A stretch of 64,000 nt of DNA from assembly GCA_018434945.1 (NCBI GenBank), contig JAHDOI010000047.1:1-64000 (forward strand), written 5' to 3'. Numbering within the stretch: position 1 is the first letter of the stretch; each line of letters starts with the position of its first letter. Source of the DNA: Selenomonadales bacterium. GTDB taxonomy: Bacteria > Bacillota > Negativicutes > Sporomusales > UBA7701. Positions 15,828 through 24,878 of this stretch are shown piece by piece. The translations under genes were made by a program, and so were the position numbers. The notes beneath the pieces were generated by a model, which saw nothing but the letters and a program-made list of their open reading frames with translations, searched no databases and was not told the DNA's origin.

Positions 15828-17495
15828 TTAGAACAGACCGACGATTTTGCCGGTGTTGTCGATGTCCATGACCTCGGCGGCCGGTTTTTTTGGCAGTCCC
15901 GGCATTGTCATGATTTCGCCCAGGATGGCGACCAGGAAGCCCGCCCCCGCCGATACCCGCACCTCCCGCACAGTTACTTTAAACCCGGTAGGCCTCCCCA
16001 GCTTTGCGGCGTCATCGGATAAGGAATACTGCGTTTTCGCCATACAGATCGGCGTCTTGTCGAAGCCGAGGACGGTCAGCTCCTGAATGGTTTTCTCGGC
16101 GGCCGGCGCATAGGCGACATCGTCCGCCCCGTAAATTTCTTGGGCAATAGCTGCGATTTTGTCTTTGATCGGCAGCTTCTCGTCGTAGAGAAATTTGAAC
16201 TGCTTCGGCTTATCCATCGCGGCCAGCAGTTTTTTGGCCACAGCCTCACCGCCGGCGCCGCCTTTGGCCCAAACCTCGGATAGTGCGACTTCCGCGCCCA
16301 GCGCCTGGCACTTATCCTCTACGAAGCTTAGCTCGGCAGCGGTGTCGGTCGGGAAGGCATTGATGGCCACTACTGCCGGCAGGCCGAATTTACCGATGTT
16401 TTCGATATGCTTGGTCAGGTTGGCCAAACCTTTTTCCAGGGCCGGCATATTATCCCGTCCGAGATCCGCTTTGGCGACGCCGCCATGGGACTTCAGCGCC
16501 CGCACGGTGGTGACGACGACCACGGCATCAGGCTGCAGCCCGGCGAAGCGGCACTTTATATCGCAAAACTTTTCCGCACCAAGGTCGGCGCCGAAGCCGG
16601 CTTCGGTTACAAGGACATCGGCCAGTTTGAGGGCGAATTTCGAAGCCATCACGCTATTGCAGCCATGGGCGATGTTGGCGAACGGGCCGCCATGGATGAA
16701 AGCCGGGGTATTCTCCAGCGTTTGCACCAGGTTGGGCTTTATGGCGTCCTTGAACAGCAGGGTGAGCGCGCCGGCCACTTTGAGGTCGGCGACGGTGACC
16801 GGCTTATTGTCATAGGTGTACGCTACGATGATACGGCTGATGCGCTCTTTCATGTCCTCCAGGTCGGAGGCCAGGCACAAAATGGCCATCATTTCCGACG
16901 CGACCGAAATATCGAAACCGCCTTCACGCGGAATGCCGTTGGCCTTGCCGCCGAGGCCGAGCACGATCTGGCGCAGCGCCCGTTCGTTGAGATCCATTAC
17001 CCGTCGCCAGGTGATCCGGCGGGGATCGATGCCGAGTTCGTTGCCGTGATGGATGTGGTTGTCGATTATCGCCGCCAGCAGGTTATTTGCGGTGGTCACA
17101 GCATGAATATCGCCGGTGAAGTGAAGATTGATATCTTCCATCGGCACTACCTGGGCGTAGCCGCCGCCGGCCGCGCCGCCTTTCACGCCGAAGCACGGAC
17201 CGAGGGAGGGCTCCCGGAGAGCGATGACCACCTTCTTGCCCAGACGTCGCAGAGCGTCGCCGATGCCGACGGTGTTGGTGGTCTTGCCTTCGCCGGCCGG
17301 GGTCGGGTTGATCGCGCTGACAAGAATGAGTTTGCCGTTAGGGCGGTCTTTAATCTTTTCCCAGGCCGACAGTGAAACCTTCGCCTTATATTTGCCGTAA
17401 AGTTCAAGGTCGTCATCAGCCAGGCCAAGCTCGGCCGCCACCTGGGTAATTGGCTTCATGTTCGCTTCTTGGGCAATTTCGACATCGCTTTTCAT
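15828..17495 (-). CDS. fhs: Formate--tetrahydrofolate ligase
   Basis: Formyl-THF synthetase, the ATP-consuming entry of formate into the methyl branch. 555 residues, the family length. The P-loop TPAGEGKTT (residues 65-73) and flanking [20 protein letters not shown] are intact, as are [19 protein letters not shown] and [16 protein letters not shown] 17495 follows GAGGGTG. Second gene of the operon, 67 bases after folD, cytosolic. Confidence 0.97.
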   Translation of the reverse strand: MKSDVEIAQEANMKPITQVAAELGLADDDLELYGKYKAKVSLSAWEKIKDRPNGKLILVSAINPTPAGEGKTTNTVGIGDALRRLGKKVVIALREPSLGPCFGVKGGAAGGGYAQVVPMEDINLHFTGDIHAVTTANNLLAAIIDNHIHHGNELGIDPRRITWRRVMDLNERALRQIVLGLGGKANGIPREGGFDISVASEMMAILCLASDLEDMKERISRIIVAYTYDNKPVTVADLKVAGALTLLFKDAIKPNLVQTLENTPAFIHGGPFANIAHGCNSVMASKFALKLADVLVTEAGFGADLGAEKFCDIKCRFAGLQPDAVVVVTTVRALKSHGGVAKADLGRDNMPALEKGLANLTKHIENIGKFGLPAVVAINAFPTDTAAELSFVEDKCQALGAEVALSEVWAKGGAGGEAVAKKLLAAMDKPKQFKFLYDEKLPIKDKIAAIAQEIYGADDVAYAPAAEKTIQELTVLGFDKTPICMAKTQYSLSDDAAKLGRPTGFKVTVREVRVSAGAGFLVAILGEIMTMPGLPKKPAAEVMDIDNTGKIVGLF

Positions 17496-17562
17496 TTTGC
17501 ACCCTCCATTCGTTCAAAGGCAATTTACAATTATTCCGGACACCCGAGCCGGCCGTTTTCCC

Positions 17563-18414
17563 CTACATGCGTTGGATTTCGGCGGCTTTAAGGGTGTTGT
17601 GAAGCAGCATGGCGATCGTCAGCGGCCCGACCCCGCCCGGCACGGGAGTGATATGCCCCGCTATTTCGGCCACATCGCCAAAATTGACATCGCCGACCAG
17701 TTTGTCGCCCACCCGGTTGATGCCTACATCGATTACCGTCGCTCCCGGTTTCACCATATCCCTGGTGACAAACTCGGGCTTGCCGATCGCCGCTACCAAA
17801 ATGTCGCCTTGCCGGCAGACCTCGGCCAGATCCTTAGTTCGCGAATGGCATACAGTCACCGTCGCGTTTCTGGCCAGGAGCAGCATAGCCATCGGTTTGC
17901 CGACAATGTTGCTGCGGCCGATAATCACCGCACGCTTGCCCTCGATGGCAATACCCTCCAGCTCAAGCATTTTGATGATACCGTAAGGAGTGCAGGGAAC
18001 GAGATGCTCCTTGCCGACGCAAAGGTTGCCGACATTCATCGGGTGAAAGCCGTCGACGTCTTTATCCGGCCGGATACGTTCCAGCACCTTTTCGGCGTTG
18101 ATATGGCGGGGCACCGGCAGTTGCACAAGAATGCCGTGGACGGCCGCGTCGGCGTTCAACCGGTCGATAGTTGCCAGCAGTTCCTCCTCGGCGGTTGTCT
18201 CCGGCAGCCTGATTACCTCCGAGTTGATGCCGGTATCCAGACAGGCTTTATGCTTCCGGCCGACATATACTTTTGACGCCGGGTCTTCGCCGACGATAAC
18301 CACGGTCAGCCCCGGAGCAATCCCATGGACCGCCTTGAAGTCCTCGACGTTTTCCTTGACCCTTTCGGTCAGTTTTAAAGCGATCGCGTTTCCACTCAAA
18401 ATATGTGCCGCCAT
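17563..18414 (-). CDS. folD: Bifunctional methylene-THF dehydrogenase / methenyl-THF cyclohydrolase
   Basis: Converts formyl-THF to methylene-THF via methenyl-THF with NAD(P)H. 283 residues. Family motifs: [10 protein letters not shown] with the catalytic Lys, the [10 protein letters not shown] segment, [10 protein letters not shown], the Rossmann motif [11 protein letters not shown], and the signature [12 protein letters not shown] near the C terminus. First gene of the operon that runs to 4743; it has a GGGAGAG SD. Its promoter region contains the ATGTATATACAT operator also seen before the CODH operon. Confidence 0.97.
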   Translation of the reverse strand: MAAHILSGNAIALKLTERVKENVEDFKAVHGIAPGLTVVIVGEDPASKVYVGRKHKACLDTGINSEVIRLPETTAEEELLATIDRLNADAAVHGILVQLPVPRHINAEKVLERIRPDKDVDGFHPMNVGNLCVGKEHLVPCTPYGIIKMLELEGIAIEGKRAVIIGRSNIVGKPMAMLLLARNATVTVCHSRTKDLAEVCRQGDILVAAIGKPEFVTRDMVKPGATVIDVGINRVGDKLVGDVNFGDVAEIAGHITPVPGGVGPLTIAMLLHNTLKAAEIQRM

Positions 18415-18460
18415 CTCTCCCGCCTCCTCTTATCACGGTTGCGCAATAGACCATGTTCGT

Positions 18461-18483
18461 TATACATATATATGTATATACAT
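18461..18483. promoter_or_regulatory. Palindromic operator before folD
   Basis: Two overlapping palindromes: TATACATATATATGTATA (18461-18478) and ATGTATATACAT (18472-18483). On the minus strand they lie between a possible TTGAAA -35 box and the folD start, so binding would block the promoter. The same 12-mer occurs twice before the CODH operon. HutC-subfamily GntR proteins often bind T-rich/A-rich palindromes of this type, and such a regulator is encoded at 19287. Confidence 0.58.
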
Positions 18484-18547
18484 CTTTCAACGCAAGATTA
18501 CAAACTCCTTTTTTGCTTAGAGAATTTTCAAATAATTATTTTCCGGA

Positions 18548-19246
18548 CTACACTCGCAAACTGTTGACTTGACTGACCTGGCTGTCACCACATGCGCCCA
18601 GGTCTCCCAGATGCAATTCGTCCCCCGGTTTCAGGACCACGAATTCCTCATCCCATTGGCCGAGCAGCAGCTTATGCAGCAGCCGCAGCGAACCGGGAGC
18701 TATCACATGCTTTAATCCAAGCTTGGCGGCGAACTCCTCCGTTCTCGGAGTCACGCTTTCCACCGGATATGCGCCGGTATCGATTACCATCAAGCGCAGA
18801 TAATTGCCGAGCATTGTTTTCATCACTCGCAAGGCACGACTCTCGCCGTAGCGGGAAACGCAACGCCCATACTCCCACAGGATGTTCTGTTCGTAATCCA
18901 GCCAGCCTTTTGTCGTAAAGTACGTTCCCATCTCCTGGGTAATAGCCTTGCGGGCCTCGCTCGACCCCAACAGCAACGGAATACAATCTTCGACCCGAGG
19001 GACAACGATCGTGAAGGCTGAGGATTTAATCCCCAGCATGCTGTTTCCGCAAAAGCCGAAAGCCATGAGAACGGTATCGACATTATCGAGCATGTCGAGA
19101 TGCTCTTGGATTCGCTGGTGCAGCGCTTCCGGTCTGTTATGCAGCCCTGCTTCGACATAAATCACCGGATAGTCCACACTTGTTTCCTTCAATGCCAGAC
19201 GAAGTTCGTCCCTAATGGTCTGGCAAGCCAGGATTACTGTCCGCAT
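18548..19246 (-). CDS. DUF1638 family protein
   Basis: A 232-residue cytosolic protein of the DUF1638 family, with the early Cys (VILACQTIRDEL), VLMAFGFCGNSMLGI, and the PRVEDCIPLLLGS block. Members of this family are often found beside corrinoid-dependent methyltransferases in acetogens and methanogens; their role is unknown, with conserved Cys residues suggesting a metal or corrinoid link. Here it is the last gene of a three-gene operon with a RACo protein and a GntR regulator. Not enzymatically characterised as far as I know. Confidence 0.75.
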   Translation of the reverse strand: MRTVILACQTIRDELRLALKETSVDYPVIYVEAGLHNRPEALHQRIQEHLDMLDNVDTVLMAFGFCGNSMLGIKSSAFTIVVPRVEDCIPLLLGSSEARKAITQEMGTYFTTKGWLDYEQNILWEYGRCVSRYGESRALRVMKTMLGNYLRLMVIDTGAYPVESVTPRTEEFAAKLGLKHVIAPGSLRLLHKLLLGQWDEEFVVLKPGDELHLGDLGACGDSQVSQVNSLRV

Positions 19247-19286
19247 ACGCTCTCCCCCATACTATTCGGGCTCTACCCCACTGCTA

Positions 19287-20006
19287 TCATAGCTGCGTGT
19301 AAGAGGTGGCCTTCAATTGAAAACGGTCCTTGTGGCACACCATATGGGATATTCCCAGAGGAGTATCGTCCTTGGAATATATAACCTGTCTGATCACAAG
19401 CGCGGGAGTATTGAGTTCCGCCTCCAGCAAGCCGGCTTGTTCGGGCGTAAGAATATCAACCGAAATCACCATGTCGTTGCGGACTGGTACCGTTTCCTGG
19501 TGTTTGGCAACAACTTCGGGAAAATTCGCGTATTCAAGTTGTGTTTCCAGCAGCGGCGTCCCCCGTAAATAGGGGAGATACTTCTCCTCAACGGCAACCG
19601 GTTTGTCGTTTTTATACAATATTCGTTTTAACTGCAATACCTTGCTGTCGGGGGCCAGCTTCAATTCCCGGGTGTATTGCTTATCGCGGACAATTTTTAC
19701 TCCCAGCAATCTGTAGCGGGGATTTCCCGCGTCTGCGACCGAGAGATCCTGCAGATTGATGAGGAGCTGATTCAAGCGGGGCAGGCGGACAAACGTCCCC
19801 TTCCCCTTGATAGTCTCCAGCAGTCCGGCTTCCGCCAGCAAAGCCAGCCCGTGGCGCACGGTCATTCGACTGATACCGTACTGCTCACCCAGTTGCCCCT
19901 CTGTGGGAATCATGTCGCCGTCCTTCAGCTCGCCCGACTCAATCAGACGTTTTATGTCTTCAGCCAAACGATAATAGACAGGGATAAGATTGTCTCTGTT
20001 TCTCAT
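19287..20006 (-). CDS. GntR/HutC-family transcriptional regulator
   Basis: 239 residues with an N-terminal winged helix-turn-helix (YRLAEDIKRLIESGELKDGD, then SRMTVRHGLALLAEAGLLE and GKGTFV) and a C-terminal UTRA-type ligand domain (GVKIVRDKQYT through DILTPEQAGLLEAEL, DDTPLGISHM). The UTRA fold binds small effectors. It starts 3 bases after the RACo stop with GAGGTG as SD. Nearest strong palindromes are the ATGTATATACAT sites before folD and the CODH operon, so it may coordinate the two branches. Effector unknown. Confidence 0.88.
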   Translation of the reverse strand: MRNRDNLIPVYYRLAEDIKRLIESGELKDGDMIPTEGQLGEQYGISRMTVRHGLALLAEAGLLETIKGKGTFVRLPRLNQLLINLQDLSVADAGNPRYRLLGVKIVRDKQYTRELKLAPDSKVLQLKRILYKNDKPVAVEEKYLPYLRGTPLLETQLEYANFPEVVAKHQETVPVRNDMVISVDILTPEQAGLLEAELNTPALVIRQVIYSKDDTPLGISHMVCHKDRFQLKATSYTQL

Positions 20007-20009
20007 ACT

Positions 20010-21806
20010 TCACCTCGAAAAATCCAGATTTGCCAAGAACATCTTTTGGAAATCAGGCTGCGCCGCCAACTCGACAAATGCAACTTCGCCGGCGATGCGT
20101 TCACACCGTGCCAGTATTTCTCTGGAAATCAGGGCGCGGACTGCCCCGGTCCCTGCCGCGTTGCCTACCGGTTTAATCTGTTCGCGGCAAACACCGGGTA
20201 GAAGACCGATCGCCAATGCGCTGTCGATATCAATATAATTGCCGAAAGCCCCCGCGAGAAGCACCTGCGGCGAAGACAAAGCGCCGGCCTTATCCAAAAG
20301 GATTTCTATCCCGGTACATATTGCGGCCTTAGCCAGCTGTACCTGCCGGATATCGGCCTGGGTGACGGCAATGGCCGAGCCGGTGGCGCTGTCCGCCGCC
20401 TCGACTAATACAAACTCGCTATGGCCGGCGTTAATTCTCAGCCGTTCGGCAACCTCCGGATACAAGCCTTTTTTTGCTTCGGTGTTAAAGCGGCCGCTAG
20501 GCATGATAATCCCGGTTTTTATCAGTTCGGCAATCGCCTTTACCAACCCAGAGCCGCAAATCCCCGCCGGTTTACCGTCGCCGATAGTTTGGACCCGGAC
20601 ACCATCATTATCGATTGCTACATCTACGATTGCGCCGGTCGCAGCCCGCATCCCGTCACGGATATGAGCGCCCTCAAACGCCGGACCGGCGGCCGTAGCG
20701 CATGCCCAAAGCTTATCGCGATTACCGAGCACGATCTCGCCATTTGTCCCCAGATCCACTAACAGGAGTTGGGTTGGTGAAACATCCTGGTCAGTGGCAA
20801 CAATCGCCGCCGTCGTGTCGGAGCCGATGAAGCTGGCAATATTCGGCAACATGATCACTTTGCCGCAAGAGTTGACATTTAGACCGATCATATTGGGGGA
20901 AAACGGCTCGATCTGTCTGAAAACCGCCTCGTAGGGTTTCACTGCCAGACTGCGCGGCGATATACCCAAAAGCAAGTGCCCCATTGTGGTGTTGCCGGCT
21001 ATTACGATGGCGTATACTCGATCTTGCGGGATACTTGCCGAATGACAAAGAACGGCAATAATCTCATTCAAACACCTTCTGATAGCCGTTGCCAAGGCTT
21101 CAAGTCCGCCCGGTGCACTGCAGGACTCGATTCGCGATATGACATCGGCGCCAAAAGCGGCCTGCGGATTGGTTGCGGAATGCGTTGCAACAATTCTCTG
21201 CGCATTGATGTCGACCAGCATACCGGCAACCGTTGTTGTCCCAATATCGATCGCTACGCCGAACAGAGCCTCGATAGTGTCTCCAGGCTCTACCGCAATA
21301 ACATCGTCGTCCATTGTGACTACCGTTATCCGGCTGGCCTTTGCAGCCGCCACCTCGGCCAACTGTCTCATTATACCGGCTGCGGCGACCCGTTCCGGAG
21401 CGTTGCACGCGCGGCAAATCATCTCCTGCAGGGAATGGCGCTTCTCCAATGTTGGATACTCCGGCGCGATCACCGTCTTGCAGAGCAGCGGCCGGCCATT
21501 ATCGTCAAGCCCGGCTTTCATGCTCCCCTTCGTGCTCGCTTCAGTGTGCTTTAACGCAATTGTAATATCTTGCTGAGGATAAACCTGGCAGGCTGTATAT
21601 ATATTGCCCGTTTGTGAGCTTAAGGGAATTCCCTTGGGACCTACAACCCGACCGCTAAGTATCTGTACCTTGCATTTACCGCAAGTGCCTTTGCCGCCGC
21701 AGTTAGCTTCCAAAAAAATTCCCGCATCCGTCAATGCCCTGAGCAAAGTTTGATCGCAAGAACATGGGATAGTTTTTTGCATACCGTCTATGGTAATTTC
21801 GTACAT
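20010..21806 (-). CDS. RACo-type ATP-dependent activator of corrinoid proteins (paralogue 1)
   Basis: 598 residues: an N-terminal [2Fe-2S] plant-type ferredoxin domain (CGGKGTCGKC near residue 34), a linker, then an ASKHA actin-like ATPase fold (GVAIDIGTTTVAGMLVD, LLVDLGTNGEIVLGN, GPAFEGAHI, GICGSGLVKAI). Such proteins reactivate oxidised Co(II) corrinoids by ATP-driven one-electron reduction. ATG 21806 is chosen because the 38 codons upstream are low-complexity and unlike the family. This copy is not in the acs operon; it heads an operon with GntR and DUF1638, so it may serve the methyltransferase corrinoid protein (36190) rather than AcsCD. Confidence 0.88.
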   Translation of the reverse strand: MYEITIDGMQKTIPCSCDQTLLRALTDAGIFLEANCGGKGTCGKCKVQILSGRVVGPKGIPLSSQTGNIYTACQVYPQQDITIALKHTEASTKGSMKAGLDDNGRPLLCKTVIAPEYPTLEKRHSLQEMICRACNAPERVAAAGIMRQLAEVAAAKASRITVVTMDDDVIAVEPGDTIEALFGVAIDIGTTTVAGMLVDINAQRIVATHSATNPQAAFGADVISRIESCSAPGGLEALATAIRRCLNEIIAVLCHSASIPQDRVYAIVIAGNTTMGHLLLGISPRSLAVKPYEAVFRQIEPFSPNMIGLNVNSCGKVIMLPNIASFIGSDTTAAIVATDQDVSPTQLLLVDLGTNGEIVLGNRDKLWACATAAGPAFEGAHIRDGMRAATGAIVDVAIDNDGVRVQTIGDGKPAGICGSGLVKAIAELIKTGIIMPSGRFNTEAKKGLYPEVAERLRINAGHSEFVLVEAADSATGSAIAVTQADIRQVQLAKAAICTGIEILLDKAGALSSPQVLLAGAFGNYIDIDSALAIGLLPGVCREQIKPVGNAAGTGAVRALISREILARCERIAGEVAFVELAAQPDFQKMFLANLDFSR

Positions 21807-21873
21807 TTTTCCTAGCCCTCCCGCGGGAAAACGCTGTGCTTTACGAGCCGATGAAAAATATAATTTACCGTGG

Positions 21874-21887
21874 TTAATATATACAAC
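21874..21887. promoter_or_regulatory. Degenerate operator-like site before the RACo/GntR operon
   Basis: On the minus strand GTTGTATATATTAA resembles half of the ATGTATATACAT operator and lies about 70 bases before the RACo start. It could allow autoregulation of the GntR operon, but it is AT-rich and not a full palindrome. Confidence 0.28.
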
Positions 21888-21962
21888 TATACTACCACAG
21901 CTACCGGGTTTTTCCTGCATAATTCTCTCAACTGAGCAGCGGCAAACAGAAATGCCATAACA

Positions 21963-21996
21963 GTGGCGCTTATGCCGTTACCGTCATAAGCGCCAC
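21963..21996 (-). terminator. Hairpin ending the CODH/ACS operon
   Basis: Perfect 12-bp arms gtggcgcttatg and cataagcgccac around a 10-base loop, just after cooT on the minus strand. It separates the CODH operon from the RACo/GntR operon promoter. Confidence 0.72.
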
Positions 21997-22005
21997 GAAT
22001 GTCAA

Positions 22006-22275
22006 TCAACTGGCAATATCAGGTTTATGGGACTGTCCCAGACAATTATCATCGATGTTCTCGTGGTTTTTACCTGGTTTCGTCATTCGGAGACGTTCGA
22101 TCGTAATCCGTTGATGTAAAAGCGACACTTCTTTTATCCGGCCATTTATAGTAACCCGTTGCCCGTAAATATTTTCCAAACATACTTTTGCATCATTGGG
22201 AATCACCTTTTCCACGCTCTCCATCAATAGCTCTTCCCGGCCATCTTCGCAATAATATGCATTGATATTACACAT
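22006..22275 (-). CDS. cooT: CooT-family small nickel-binding protein
   Basis: 89 residues, starting MCNINAYYCEDGREEL with the conserved Cys2 and then MESVEKVIPNDAKVCLENIY and INGRIKEVSLLHQRI. This is the small beta-barrel CooT family, of which the Rhodospirillum protein binds Ni through Cys2 and is linked to CODH maturation. It is somewhat longer than the usual 65 residues: the last about 25 residues form a polar tail. Last gene of the CODH operon, good SD GGGAGGACAATATA. A nickel-handling role fits the two CooC-type ATPases in the same operon. Confidence 0.82.
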   Translation of the reverse strand: MCNINAYYCEDGREELLMESVEKVIPNDAKVCLENIYGQRVTINGRIKEVSLLHQRITIERLRMTKPGKNHENIDDNCLGQSHKPDIAS

Positions 22276-22294
22276 TATATTGTCCTCCCATTGC

Positions 22295-23086
22295 TTATGA
22301 ATGCTGGCGGAAGACTTTTTGGTAGGAATCGCAGTAAATATCCTTGTTGAGAATTAGCCGGCCGGTGGCGATGGCATCTACCATCATATCGTCCATAACG
22401 TCGAGGATCGCCGAGTCAAGGCCGACGGCCATGGCCATGGTTGCAAACGTGCGATTGATGAGCGGCCGGTGGGGCGTTTTCTGGGATACATTCGAGAGGC
22501 CAACGGTCGTCCGCGGCGCCGGATTTGACAGCAGTTTGATCTGGCGGATGGTCTCCAGCACCTCGACGGCGTGCTCCTGGGCTACATTGACAGGAAGGGC
22601 GATCGGATCGAGGTATAGATCCTCGAAAGGCAGACCGTAGGCGTCGGCATTGGCCACAAGTTCCATCGCGAAAGCTGTCCGGTCCTCGGCGCTTTTCGGC
22701 ACGCCTTTATTCGTCATGCACAGGCCAATGATGGCCGCATTGTAATTAACGGCCAAGGGGAAGAGGCGATCGATCTCCTCCTGCTCGCATTTGCAGGAAT
22801 TGATCATGCCCGGCCGCTTTAGCACAGGCAAGGCCGCCTCAATGGCATCAAAGTTTGTGCAGTCGAGGCAAAGCGGCAGGTTGGTCACTTCCTGAACCGC
22901 CTCGGCCATCCATTTGAGCGTTTTCACCTGATCTTCGGCATTGGGACCGGTATTGATGTCCAAGTAATGGGCGCCTGCCGCCTCCTGTTTCTTAGCCCAC
23001 TCCTGCAGCGGCTTGGGATCCCACTCCTGAACCGCCTTGCCAATGTCTTTAAACATCCCGTTGATGCGTTCGCCGATAAGAATCAT
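22295..23086 (-). CDS. acsE: Methyl-THF:corrinoid/iron-sulfur protein methyltransferase
   Basis: Transfers the methyl group of methyl-THF to cob(I)amide of the AcsCD corrinoid iron-sulfur protein. 263 residues, pterin-binding TIM barrel. Motifs: ILIGERINGMFKDIG at the start, HYLDINTGP, LCLDCTN, MINSCKCE, and GLSNVSQKTPHRPLINRTF; the Asn of GLSN is the expected N5-binding residue. SD GGAGGTG precedes ATG 23086. Next to acsD, as in other acetogen clusters. Confidence 0.95.
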   Translation of the reverse strand: MILIGERINGMFKDIGKAVQEWDPKPLQEWAKKQEAAGAHYLDINTGPNAEDQVKTLKWMAEAVQEVTNLPLCLDCTNFDAIEAALPVLKRPGMINSCKCEQEEIDRLFPLAVNYNAAIIGLCMTNKGVPKSAEDRTAFAMELVANADAYGLPFEDLYLDPIALPVNVAQEHAVEVLETIRQIKLLSNPAPRTTVGLSNVSQKTPHRPLINRTFATMAMAVGLDSAILDVMDDMMVDAIATGRLILNKDIYCDSYQKVFRQHS

Positions 23087-23119
23087 CTATTAGCACCTCC
23101 ACTTTTCTTGCTTATCAGT

Positions 23120-24094
23120 TTAGACAGCCTGCGGAACCATCAGTGCGCCGATATTTTTGCGCACAAGGCTGACAGCTTCCGGGTGACGCATTACCAGGAT
23201 GTGCACGCCGCCCTGCAGCAGCGCAGTTGCTGTCATGGCTTCCCAGAGAACGCCGCGCTCGCTCTGTTCGCCCCAGGCCGGGAAGTCGCTGGCGGGAGCG
23301 TTCGCTTCCTTGGCCCGCCATGCCTCGTAGCCGACGGTGGCGATGACCGGCGTCGACAGCATCTTATCGCCTTGCAGTGCGCCAAGACGGCCCCGCTCCA
23401 GAATGGAGTAAGTATACTCGATGCCGTAGCCCAGCCCGCCGGCGCCGGGATCGACCACCACACGGTCGAGGCCGAGGCCCATTTCGGTTATGAGAATGTT
23501 AAGTTGTTTACAGATGTTGATATCGCAAGGGGTAAGGGCGATAACGTTGTGCTTGTGAACCATGGCCGCCGCTACCACCGATTTATAGTTCTCCTGCTCG
23601 GCCACGCCGATGAGAAGGTTCTCGCCGGCGGCCGCTTCGGCCACGGCCGGCAATACGACGTTATCCTTATCTTCATTGCCGCAGCCGACAACGATGAGGG
23701 GCACGCCGACGGCCGCCAGCACGTTTTTGACGATGCTGACGCATTCTTCGGGCGACTGGTTTTCCAAATCGGGGTCGGCGCCGCTCAGCTTGAGATAAAT
23801 AAGTTCGGCGCCGTACATGTCGACGCATTTCTTGGCCCAGGCCGCCGGATCGCCCAGTACGTCGGCGAACGGCTGCTTTAGTACGTCGTTCCACTGCGCG
23901 GGTACGCGGCTTTGGACCTCCATGGCGATAACCGGCTTATGAGGCATCTCGCCTTCAAAATGCAGGAACGGCAAGGCGGCGTCGCCGCCGACGGTGACGA
24001 TGCTCGTCCGCGTGCCCCCCTGCTCTTTGGTCGCGCCGATGGCCACGGTGTTGATTTTGCCGGTATTTCTTTCCTTGATAATTTGCACCGCCAT
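23120..24094 (-). CDS. acsD: Corrinoid/iron-sulfur protein, small subunit
   Basis: 324-residue TIM-barrel subunit of the heterodimeric methyl carrier CFeSP. Recognised by [15 protein letters not shown] near the start, [16 protein letters not shown]-like region ([11 protein letters not shown]), [18 protein letters not shown] and the closing [11 protein letters not shown]. It contacts AcsE and AcsC. It sits between acsE and acsF with an AAAGGAG SD. Confidence 0.95.
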   Translation of the reverse strand: MAVQIIKERNTGKINTVAIGATKEQGGTRTSIVTVGGDAALPFLHFEGEMPHKPVIAMEVQSRVPAQWNDVLKQPFADVLGDPAAWAKKCVDMYGAELIYLKLSGADPDLENQSPEECVSIVKNVLAAVGVPLIVVGCGNEDKDNVVLPAVAEAAAGENLLIGVAEQENYKSVVAAAMVHKHNVIALTPCDINICKQLNILITEMGLGLDRVVVDPGAGGLGYGIEYTYSILERGRLGALQGDKMLSTPVIATVGYEAWRAKEANAPASDFPAWGEQSERGVLWEAMTATALLQGGVHILVMRHPEAVSLVRKNIGALMVPQAV

Positions 24095-24125
24095 TTTCTG
24101 TCTCCTTTCTGACTATTCTCAGCTT

Positions 24126-24878
24126 TTATATACGTACTTTCTGCAAGATTTCGTTCACGGCTCCGACTGCCGCCGCCTCGGCCGGCAGAGCGAACAGCGG
24201 CTGCCCCTCGAGATCGAAACGGGCAACTTCGCCGTCATAAGGAATTGTGCCGATCAATGTCAACCCGGTGGCAGCTATCTCCTTTTCGAGGGCTGCCAGG
24301 TCGCCGGCCTGAGTTTTGGTGATTATGAGGAAAACTTCTTTTACCGGTGTCTTCAGGCGTTCCACAAGCTCCCGCACCCGGCCGGCCGAGCGGATAGCCC
24401 GGGCCGAGGCGTCGCTGACAACGAACAGGGCGTCGATGTCGCTGGTGACCCGCCGGCTGATATGCTCCATGCCTGCCTCGTTGTCCATGACAACGTAGGC
24501 GTAGCTGTCGGCGAGACCGCTCAGGTGCTTGCGCAAAATGTTGTTGGGAAAACAGTAGCAGCCGGGACCGTCCGGCCCGCCCATCACCAGCAGGTCAACA
24601 TCCTTGGTCTCGACCATGGACGCCTGGAGCTTGTATTCGATGAATACGTCCTGGGTCATGCCGGCAGGCATGCCCTTGGCCTCCTTGGTCTGGGCGATTA
24701 TGTCGGCGATCGTCTGGCCGCGTTCGACCCCGAGGGCTTCATTGAGATTGGCGTTGGGATCGGCGTCGACAGCCAGGATGGGTCCTTTGCCGTTCTCGAT
24801 GAGGTAGCGGATAAGCAGCGAGGTGAACGTAGTTTTGCCTGTCCCGCCTTTGCCGGCCACCGCTATTTGCTTTGCCAT
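24126..24878 (-). CDS. acsF: CooC-type ATPase AcsF, ACS maturation
   Basis: 250-residue MinD/CooC-type P-loop ATPase, deviant Walker A GKGGTGKTT at residues 9-17, Walker A' region VDADPNANLNEALG, and MGGPDGPGCYC with paired Cys for metal binding. AcsF proteins help insert nickel into acetyl-CoA synthase. It overlaps the RACo gene upstream by 16 bases. It is paralogous to cooC in the same operon, but the context by acsD/acsV and the PGCYC motif favour AcsF. Confidence 0.88.
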   Translation of the reverse strand: MAKQIAVAGKGGTGKTTFTSLLIRYLIENGKGPILAVDADPNANLNEALGVERGQTIADIIAQTKEAKGMPAGMTQDVFIEYKLQASMVETKDVDLLVMGGPDGPGCYCFPNNILRKHLSGLADSYAYVVMDNEAGMEHISRRVTSDIDALFVVSDASARAIRSAGRVRELVERLKTPVKEVFLIITKTQAGDLAALEKEIAATGLTLIGTIPYDGEVARFDLEGQPLFALPAEAAAVGAVNEILQKVRI